Part shown: positions 53,704 through 60,288 of the stretch, in pieces
How positions within the stretch are numbered: the stretch's first letter is position 1
Layout of the letters: each line of letters opens with the position of its first letter
Assembly (NCBI GenBank): GCA_029866325.1
Contig: JARWZO010000003.1
Span: forward strand, 124,001 to 188,000
DNA length: 64,000 bases
Source of the DNA: Fluviicola sp.
GTDB lineage: Bacteria; Bacteroidota; Bacteroidia; Flavobacteriales_D; Crocinitomicaceae
Reading direction: 5' to 3'
Notes under the pieces: generated by a model
Told to the model about the DNA's origin: nothing
Database searches by the model: none
What the model saw: the letters and a program-made list of their open reading frames with translations, nothing else
Position numbers and translations under genes: made by a program

Positions 53704-53960
53704 CAAACCGTTTATTTGTTCCATTTAACTAACCTAATGCTTTACTGCTTTCTCTAATGAAGAACGAGATTTTAATCTGCTAAAACTAAACTCTAATACT
53801 CACACACTCTATACGAAACACATCTATCAGAGTAATCCAGCGTTCTTCATTATCGATGAAGCAAAATGTTAACTATCGAAAGGTAGTAGTAAGTTAACTT
53901 CCCTAGTAACAAGCTTAACAAATAATCTGAGGCTAAAGTACAATGCAACTGCATTCTGCG
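53704..53960. other. Structured non-coding stretch, possible small RNA or long 3' UTR
   Basis: Within the 459-bp gap between the secreted-protein gene and the response regulator. An 11-bp inverted repeat (AATGAAGAACG at 53756-53766, complement at 53841-53851) encloses 74 nt. A second hairpin has ACTATC-GAAA-GGTAGT (53872-53887, GNRA tetraloop on the plus strand) nested in GTTAACT/AGTTAAC. There is no ORF of note. It matches no RNA family known to me, and the transcribed strand is uncertain. Confidence 0.35.
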
Positions 53961-53996
53961 CAGGAGTGCCACCCCCTCAAAACAAAAAAAATCGTA

Positions 53997-54674
53997 CTAA
54001 AATTTTAGCTGCTGATCTTTACGGTCGACCACGCTTTTGTTTTCCATTACCCACATTAACAAACTGTTATTGCGTGCATCGAGGTTTAGTTTTTTGCAAA
54101 TTCGCGAACGATAATTCTCAACAGACTTTACCGATACGAAAAGTAAGTTCGCAATTTCTTTGCTTGAATATTTCTGACTCACCAATTTCAAAACTTTTAA
54201 TTCTGTTTGCGTAAGTGTATTTAATAACTCCGCGATATGCAATTGATCACTGTTTTCTGAAAGTTCCTGTCTGTTGGGGTCGCGAATATCTTTTGCCAGA
54301 TAACTTTTTCCTTGTTGAATGGCTAAAACGCATTCCACTAGTTCTTCGGAAGTATTATCTTTCACCAGATAACCTTTTGCTCCGCTGAAGAAAGCAAGCT
54401 TTACCATTTCCACATCTTTGTACATGGATAAAATCACCACATTGATCTGAGGAAACAATTTGGCAATTTCAGCGCAGGTATCCAATCCGTTTTTCTGAGG
54501 CATATCAATATCAAGAAATACCAAATCAGGGGTATTCGATTCTAGGTGAAGTAACACAGAAGCACCGTTATCAAAATCGGTTACATGAACTTTCTCAAAA
54601 GAAGATTCCAACAGAAACTTTAATCCACTTCTGAAAATCGGGTGATCATCTGCTATGACAATTTTCATACTCAT
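53997..54674 (-). CDS. LuxR/NarL-type response regulator
   Basis: 225 aa. Receiver domain with the acidic pair in IVIADDHPIF, phosphoacceptor Asp in DLVFLDIDMPQKNG (about residue 58), Thr/Ser and Lys in VVILSMYKD and GYLVKD. C-terminal LuxR helix-turn-helix: LTQTELKVLKLVSQKYSSKE, then IANLLFVSVKSVENYRSRI. It overlaps the TPR histidine kinase gene by 4 nt, and the two form a NarXL-like pair. Confidence 0.94.
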   Translation of the reverse strand: MSMKIVIADDHPIFRSGLKFLLESSFEKVHVTDFDNGASVLLHLESNTPDLVFLDIDMPQKNGLDTCAEIAKLFPQINVVILSMYKDVEMVKLAFFSGAKGYLVKDNTSEELVECVLAIQQGKSYLAKDIRDPNRQELSENSDQLHIAELLNTLTQTELKVLKLVSQKYSSKEIANLLFVSVKSVENYRSRICKKLNLDARNNSLLMWVMENKSVVDRKDQQLKF

Positions 54675-56644
54675 CGAAATTTGATTACTAGCTGCATACC
54701 TTTTTGTTGATCGGAAATCACGTTTAATTTACCATTAATCTTGTGAACTCGTTCTTTAATGGTCATCATCCCTATTCCATTACTAAACGTAGAACTTGAG
54801 AAACCGATGCCATTGTCTCTGTATTTATAAATATACGAGCCATCTTCTTCTTTGAGTGTTATTTTCAATGAAGCTGCCTTGGCGTGTTTAATTGTATTGT
54901 TGATGCATTCCTGACTGATTCGGTAAAGCTGGGTTTGAACCTCGATACTGAGCTGATCGTTTGAAACAGCAAAATGCACACTGCAAATGATATCGGTGTT
55001 GGCTTGGGTACGTTCCATCAATCCGTTGATGGATCTTTCCAACCCCAATTTTTCGAGCGACGAGGGATGCAATTGATGGCTAATGGTTCTGGTTTGATTG
55101 ATCACCTCGCCCACTTCCTTATCCAAATCGGTGATTTCGTGAATCAAACCGGTATTGTACATATTGATTTTTGATTTCACTACCGAAAGTAGCTGACCGA
55201 TATTATCATGCAAATCGCCTGAAATACGCGAACGTTCCTCATCTATCTGCTCAATCAATCGTTGAGAGAACAACACTTGCTGTTCGCGCGATTTACGCAC
55301 ATAACGAATGTATAAAAACCCTAATACAAGCAGCGAGATGGCAATCAAACCAATCAATATCAATCGCCATTTCGTTGATTCCAATTCTCGGTTTTTATCG
55401 GATAATTTGGTTTTTGTTTTTTCTTGAACAAGTTGCGCTTCAATTCGCTTCCGACCGTATAAGACCTGTAAATCGGCCAATTTATCCTTGTTCGTGATCA
55501 ACTCTACACTATCACTAAGTTCATGAAAACGTGTTTTAAAATCCAGTGCTTTTTTGTACTCACCTGACTTTTCATAAATATCAGATCGCACCTGAAAAGT
55601 ATTGATATAATTGGTGATGGACGGACGTTGTTCATGCAGTGAGAGTACCTTGTCAACATAAGCCCTTGCGTCATTTAATTTATTTTGTTTGGTATAAATA
55701 CCACTTTTCAGTAGGTAAACAATTCCGAGGTATTCCAGATCATCGAATTGACTAAATATCGTAACTGCCGAATCGGCATACAACAAACCTTGTTCATAGT
55801 TTCCATCAAGACTATAACAATTTCCAAGATTTATAAATGCCGCGCCTATTCCGAACGGAAACCCTTGTTTTTCTGTAATGGCAACCGTTTCGTGAAAGTG
55901 CTTTATCGATGCTTTATAATCCTTCAATTCTCGATAAACAAGCCCGAGGTTATTGTGCAGGTTTCCGATAAGTCGGTACTCTTTTTCACCGATTGCCAGA
56001 CGCAGACCGCGCAATAAATCTTTTCTGGAATCTTCGTATTGCTTGTTTTCATACTTCAACAATCCGAGGTTATTGAGCAAAAAAGCGATAAAATATTTTT
56101 TATTGTGTTTTTCTGCAATTTTTAAGCCTTCCAGGTAATACTCAATGGCTTTATCGTCCATCATACGATCTTCGTACAAAATCCCGAGACCATTGTACAC
56201 TTCTATTGAATTTTCGACAAACCGGTGCTTTTTTGCTTGCTTCAGCAGTCGATTAAATTCATCTTCCGCTTTAAAAATATCGGTCTCTGCCTGAATGAAA
56301 GCCAATCGGATTTGGGTTGAATTTTTCAGTTTCAAATCACCGCACTGTTCTGCGATAGAAATGGACTTCTGAAAATACATATTGGCATTTTTGTAATCGT
56401 TCGAATAATAGTAGAACGATCCGTAATACTGATAAATCAATCCTTCTTCACCTTTGGATTTCAGTTCTCGCGCTATCCGAATGGCTTTTGCTCCGTTAGA
56501 AAACACCTTCGCCGAATCGGACATGGTACTTTGCCGAATCGTCTTTTTCAGTTGTTCAAGTTGATGAAAAAGTTTATTGCCTTGTGCAAAAGACGAAAGC
56601 TGAAGCACCGCAAAAAAAAGTAGTATGTAATATTTAGAACGCAC
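54671..56644 (-). CDS. TPR-containing histidine kinase (HisKA_3 type)
   Basis: 657 aa. Signal peptide (MRSKYYILLFFAVLQLSSFA), a periplasmic array of seven or so TPR repeats (about residues 60-390, e.g. EVYNGLGILYEDRMMDDKAI), one membrane helix (about 425-443), then the HisKA_3 box with phosphoacceptor His in RISGDLHDNIGQLLSVVKSK and a HATPase_c domain (YRISQECINNTIKHAKA, DNGIGFSSS, GMMTIKERVHKI). Sensor partner of the LuxR-type regulator encoded immediately downstream. Typical Bacteroidota architecture; ligand unknown. Confidence 0.94.
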   Translation of the reverse strand: MRSKYYILLFFAVLQLSSFAQGNKLFHQLEQLKKTIRQSTMSDSAKVFSNGAKAIRIARELKSKGEEGLIYQYYGSFYYYSNDYKNANMYFQKSISIAEQCGDLKLKNSTQIRLAFIQAETDIFKAEDEFNRLLKQAKKHRFVENSIEVYNGLGILYEDRMMDDKAIEYYLEGLKIAEKHNKKYFIAFLLNNLGLLKYENKQYEDSRKDLLRGLRLAIGEKEYRLIGNLHNNLGLVYRELKDYKASIKHFHETVAITEKQGFPFGIGAAFINLGNCYSLDGNYEQGLLYADSAVTIFSQFDDLEYLGIVYLLKSGIYTKQNKLNDARAYVDKVLSLHEQRPSITNYINTFQVRSDIYEKSGEYKKALDFKTRFHELSDSVELITNKDKLADLQVLYGRKRIEAQLVQEKTKTKLSDKNRELESTKWRLILIGLIAISLLVLGFLYIRYVRKSREQQVLFSQRLIEQIDEERSRISGDLHDNIGQLLSVVKSKINMYNTGLIHEITDLDKEVGEVINQTRTISHQLHPSSLEKLGLERSINGLMERTQANTDIICSVHFAVSNDQLSIEVQTQLYRISQECINNTIKHAKAASLKITLKEEDGSYIYKYRDNGIGFSSSTFSNGIGMMTIKERVHKINGKLNVISDQQKGMQLVIKFR

Positions 56645-56781
56645 GTATTACCCGATTAAACCATTTCTAAATTACTATTTTTAGTTTGTTTTGAATGAAT
56701 TCTTAGTTTAAATGAACATGCAAGACAATTAGATTAGCCCCATCTTCATTGATTTACTTACATTTGCCGTAAGCAAAACCC

Positions 56782-56907
56782 ATGCAACGAAGAAACATCA
56801 TAAGACCGTTTTCCAATTATACTTATAAGGTATGTTCGGTTAAATTACCTACTTGCTTAAAGTTATGCTTTTCCCAATTGTTTTTCCTTTCATCACTCAT
56901 TGTCTGA
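56782..56907 (+). CDS. Short upstream ORF in frame with the kinase gene
   Basis: 41 codons, MQRRNIIRPFSNYTYKVC onward, with a hydrophobic C-terminal half. It follows a -7-like box TACATTTG (56759-56766). It ends in TGA at 56905-56907, one codon (ATA) before the ATG of the kinase gene, in the same frame. It may be a leader peptide, a translationally coupled micro-ORF, or chance. Confidence 0.25.
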   Translation: MQRRNIIRPFSNYTYKVCSVKLPTCLKLCFSQLFFLSSLIV

Positions 56908-56910
56908 ATA

Positions 56911-58143
56911 ATGGCGTCACTATCTACTTTATTTGATCCGCCGGAGCTTCAAACAAGTGATTATGTCTATGAAGCGAAGTACCTACTAGCCTACAGAATG
57001 TCCCTGTTTTTGGCATTTACCATCGGTATATTGGATATTGCCTTGTTTATCTACTTCAATCTGTTAACTGCTTTTGTGGCATTGGTAGCCCTGTTATTTG
57101 TGATTTGGGCAATGTATCAAATTCGGAAAACCGGAAAGTACCTAGTTCCAACCTTAATTTTCAATCTGGTTGGTGCAATAGCCTGTTTGTTTACCTTATT
57201 CGGCGTAAGAGATCAACCGCACATGGTTGACATGATTTGGATGGTGATCAATATTCTGTTCACCTTTATCGTTGTTGGTCAACGCTGGGGACTCATTATT
57301 TCGATTATTCATGCTGTGTCCATTACTATTTATTACCTTTTTATTTCGCAAGGGCAACTGCATTTGATTCGCGATTTGACCGACGAACAAGTGTACACGA
57401 CCAGCATCAATGTGTTCATCGGTTTTTCGATTATTTCTTATTTAAGTTGGCAGAATATACGCACGAACGAATTGGCGAAGAAGCATTTAAATGTTGCTCA
57501 GGATGTGCTACAGGATCAATACAATATCATCCTGAAGCAAAATGAAGAAAAGACTGTGATGTTGAAAGAAATTCATCACCGGGTAAAAAACAACCTACAA
57601 ATCATCACCAGTTTACTTCGTTTACAAGCAAGAGAATTGGAAAATCCGGAAGCAATTGCCAAATTCAAAGATGCTACACATAGAGTTATTGCCATGTCAA
57701 TGATTCATGAGAAAATGTATCAAAGCGACCACCTCTCTACTTTACACATGAAAGAATACCTTCATGATTTATCCAGTGATTTGATTACTTCTTATCAATC
57801 CGGATATCCTGTTAGCATTCAAATAGAATGTGATGTCGATTCGATTGGTTTGCGTTCCATTGTGCCACTTGCGTTGATATTGAATGAGCTGATATCCAAC
57901 TCGTTGAAGTACGCATTTGATGAATATGACAATTGTTTGATCAGCATTTCTTTTTTACGTCATGGTAAGGATCAGTGTAAATTGTGTTATAAGGACAGTG
58001 GAACCTGGAAAGCTCCTGCCAGAAAGGATTCTTTCGGATTGGATTTGATTGACTCACTAACCGATCAATTGGAAGGCTCGATGTCGATAGAAACTTTTCC
58101 TGCAACTCAGTTTACGTTTGTTTTTAGGCCACAAGAAGACTGA
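56911..58143 (+). CDS. Membrane histidine kinase of the HisKA_2 type, orphan
   Basis: 410 aa. About six N-terminal membrane helices (residues 30-190), a short coiled linker, then the HisKA_2 dimerisation box with His in MLKEIHHRVKNNLQIITSLL (phosphoacceptor about residue 224) and RVIAMSMIHEKMYQ, and a HATPase_c domain (LALILNELISNSLKYAF, DSGTW, FGLDLIDSLTDQL). No response regulator is adjacent, so its partner is encoded elsewhere. Followed by a gap with repeat units. Confidence 0.9.
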   Translation: MASLSTLFDPPELQTSDYVYEAKYLLAYRMSLFLAFTIGILDIALFIYFNLLTAFVALVALLFVIWAMYQIRKTGKYLVPTLIFNLVGAIACLFTLFGVRDQPHMVDMIWMVINILFTFIVVGQRWGLIISIIHAVSITIYYLFISQGQLHLIRDLTDEQVYTTSINVFIGFSIISYLSWQNIRTNELAKKHLNVAQDVLQDQYNIILKQNEEKTVMLKEIHHRVKNNLQIITSLLRLQARELENPEAIAKFKDATHRVIAMSMIHEKMYQSDHLSTLHMKEYLHDLSSDLITSYQSGYPVSIQIECDVDSIGLRSIVPLALILNELISNSLKYAFDEYDNCLISISFLRHGKDQCKLCYKDSGTWKAPARKDSFGLDLIDSLTDQLEGSMSIETFPATQFTFVFRPQED

Positions 58144-58167
58144 AAGTCAATAAAATCAATACCAAAG

Positions 58168-58345
58168 CCGTTTCTAACGGTTAGTATCGGATAATTATTC
58201 CTAAAAAAACACCCTATTTCAACACTCAATCCTGATTTGGTCGACCATTCGATTTAGAACAACTGATGTCTAATCATCTCTATTCGTTTAATAAATAGTC
58301 AATCCCAGTGTTAGCAGGGGTGTAAACGTTTCTAACGGATAAAAC
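58168..58345 (+). repeat. GTTTCTAACGGTTAG intergenic repeat, direct pair
   Basis: Units at 58170-58184 (GTTTCTAACGGTTAG then TATCGGATAA) and 58299-58345 (TCAATCCCAGTG, GTGTAAACGTTTCTAACGG, ATAA). The second unit is nearly identical to the one at 50901-50940. It fills the 273-bp gap downstream of the orphan kinase. Confidence 0.75.
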
Positions 58346-58416
58346 ATCTTTTTTTACTCCATTTTCTTGAATTAAATAATGTTTTACGCTAACTTAAATA
58401 AGAAAACGATTTAATT

Positions 58417-58857
58417 ATGTGTACTTCCTTAAGATCTTCTCACAGACAATGCGTCATCTGCAACAAACAACTTATCGGCCGCTCAGACAAACGATTCTGC
58501 GATATAACATGTAAAAATTACTACCACAGCGAGGTCCGAAAATCGACCAAAACAATTACTTCCGAAACAGTAAAAATTCTCAATAAAAATGTCGTTATTC
58601 TATACGGTATTATGGGAGAAGAAAAAGACCAATGTCTGATCGATAAATTGGCATTGGAACGACTCGGCTTCCGCTTCAATTATGTGACCGATGCCGAATC
58701 CAAGTATGGTGTTTTCCATTACAGTATTTTTGATTTTACTTACAGAATTATCAAGAAAAAACGCGTGCTAATTACTGTCGACAAAACCCGGAAGAGTATT
58801 TCTCCGTTCATTTTTAAACGATGGAGTCGTGAAATAACCGAGCAGCAACAATCCTAG
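58417..58857 (+). CDS. Zinc-ribbon protein of unknown function
   Basis: 146 aa. N-terminal Cys cluster CVICNKQLIGRSDKRFC and CDITCKNYYHSEVRKS (CxxC then CxxxC), a probable zinc-binding or RNA/DNA-binding ribbon, followed by an alpha/beta region of about 90 aa (LERLGFRFNYVTDAESKYGV) that I cannot assign. It precedes the DinB-DnaE cassette by 149 nt, but the cassette has its own promoter, so membership is uncertain. Confidence 0.7.
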   Translation: MCTSLRSSHRQCVICNKQLIGRSDKRFCDITCKNYYHSEVRKSTKTITSETVKILNKNVVILYGIMGEEKDQCLIDKLALERLGFRFNYVTDAESKYGVFHYSIFDFTYRIIKKKRVLITVDKTRKSISPFIFKRWSREITEQQQS

Positions 58858-58921
58858 TTCTTAATCGCAACCCTCCATTTCATTACTGATTCTCTCGGAC
58901 ACTCTTCTTTTTATTAACATT

Positions 58922-58963
58922 TTGATTAATTTATAATCATAATATTGATTAATTTATAATCAT
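58922..58963. promoter_or_regulatory. Duplicated dyad operator of the DinB-DnaE cassette
   Basis: The 19-mer TTGATTAATTTATAATCAT occurs twice (58922-58940 and 58945-58963), 23 bp apart. Each contains the perfect dyad TGATTA-ATTTA-TAATCA. The second copy overlaps the expected -33 region (TTG at 58945-58947). This is a classic repressor layout; the regulator is not encoded in the window. Confidence 0.7.
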
Positions 58964-58967
58964 TTTA

Positions 58968-58975
58968 TACCTTTG
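58968..58975 (+). promoter_or_regulatory. -7 promoter box of the DinB-DnaE cassette
   Basis: TACCTTTG, 20 nt after the TTG inside the second operator copy and 31 nt before the ATG at 59007. Confidence 0.6.
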
Positions 58976-59006
58976 GTCGTGTTCGTTGAAAAACACAAAT
59001 TCAATC

Positions 59007-60281
59007 ATGGATACTAAAATGGAATTATTCGATCAAACTGATAACAACAATAAACCGCGAACCATCGTGCACATGGACTTGGATACATTTTTTGTGTCCT
59101 GTGAACGGTTGATTGACAGTCGTTTGAATAATTTACCCATTATCATTGGTGGAACAACCGATCGTGGTGTCGTAGCATCTTGCAGCTATGAAGCCCGCTT
59201 ATTCGGAATCCATTCGGCTATGCCCATTAAAATGGCAAAAGAACGGTGTCCTGAGGTTATCATCATTCGAGGAAATGCCGACAATTACACAAAATTCTCC
59301 AGAAATGTCACCGACATCATTAAAGAAGCATCACCGACCTATGAAAAATCGTCTATCGATGAGTTCTACTTGGATCTTTCGGGTATGGATCAACATTACG
59401 GTTGTTTAAAGTATACCAGCGAACTGCGGCAAAAAATCATGCGTGAAACGGGTTTACCTATTTCTTTCGGGTTATCTTCCAATAAAACGGTTTCGAAAAT
59501 TGCTACAGGCGAAGCTAAACCCAACAACCAGAAATTCATCGATACAGGAATGGAAAAAACCTTTTTGAATCCTTTGTCGGTGAAAAAAATACCAATGGTT
59601 GGGTTGAAAACATATCAACTGCTCTGCTCGCTGGGAGCCAAACGAATTGCAACCATACAGGAAATGCCGATTGAGCTCATGGAAAATATCATGGGTAAAG
59701 CCGGAATAGCTATTTGGAAAAAAGCAAACGGAATCGACTTTTCTCCCGTTAAACAATACAACGAAAACAAATCAATCTCTACCGAACGGACATTTGATAG
59801 TGATACAACCGATGCACTGAAACTAAAATCGATTATTCGGGCAATGGCAGAAAACACAGCATTTCAGTTGCGGAAAAAACAAAAAGTATCAGCATGTGTT
59901 ACCGTCAAAATTCGATATGCCGATTTCCAAACGAAAACCATGCAAAAGCGGATTCCGTACACCGCAGCAGATCATGAAATCATTCAGACAGTAACCGAAT
60001 TGTTCGATAAACTCTTTACCAGACGTTTACTTGTGCGATTGGTAGGTATTCGATTGAGTGACCTCGTAACAGGAAATCATCAGATGCGTTTATTTGATTC
60101 ACCTGAGACAGATCGCTTTGCGTCACTCTATCAGGTAATGGATCAAATCCGTCTACGCTATGGCGAACAAGCCGTAATCAGAGCAGATGGCATGCAGATC
60201 TTCAACGGTAAAAAATATAAAAGTCGTATCGGTGAACCCGTTAACCGGTCGCCCGCAATCGATAACCAATTCTATTTTTAG
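59007..60281 (+). CDS. Y-family DNA polymerase (DinB/Pol IV type)
   Basis: 424 aa. Catalytic residues are intact: VHMDLDTFFVSCERL (first Asp) and KSSIDEFYLDLSGM (Asp-Glu), so it is an active translesion polymerase, unlike the catalytically dead ImuB. Steric-gate Phe-Phe present. HhH and little-finger domains follow. A clamp-binding motif QMRLFD lies near residue 365. It bypasses lesions with low fidelity. The start at 59007 is preferred over an upstream in-frame TTG. It is 7 nt upstream of a dnaE-type gene in the same transcription unit, an arrangement equivalent to mutasome cassettes. Confidence 0.93.
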   Translation: MDTKMELFDQTDNNNKPRTIVHMDLDTFFVSCERLIDSRLNNLPIIIGGTTDRGVVASCSYEARLFGIHSAMPIKMAKERCPEVIIIRGNADNYTKFSRNVTDIIKEASPTYEKSSIDEFYLDLSGMDQHYGCLKYTSELRQKIMRETGLPISFGLSSNKTVSKIATGEAKPNNQKFIDTGMEKTFLNPLSVKKIPMVGLKTYQLLCSLGAKRIATIQEMPIELMENIMGKAGIAIWKKANGIDFSPVKQYNENKSISTERTFDSDTTDALKLKSIIRAMAENTAFQLRKKQKVSACVTVKIRYADFQTKTMQKRIPYTAADHEIIQTVTELFDKLFTRRLLVRLVGIRLSDLVTGNHQMRLFDSPETDRFASLYQVMDQIRLRYGEQAVIRADGMQIFNGKKYKSRIGEPVNRSPAIDNQFYF

Positions 60282-60288
60282 CCGACCT

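Noticed and set aside
53966-54214. 82-aa plus-strand ORF at the 3' end of the response regulator
   Set aside because: Mostly antisense to the LuxR HTH region and without features.
59007-60281. Naming the Y-family polymerase ImuB
   Set aside because: Catalytic Asp and Asp-Glu residues are intact, and no ImuA is present; a DinB-type call is safer.
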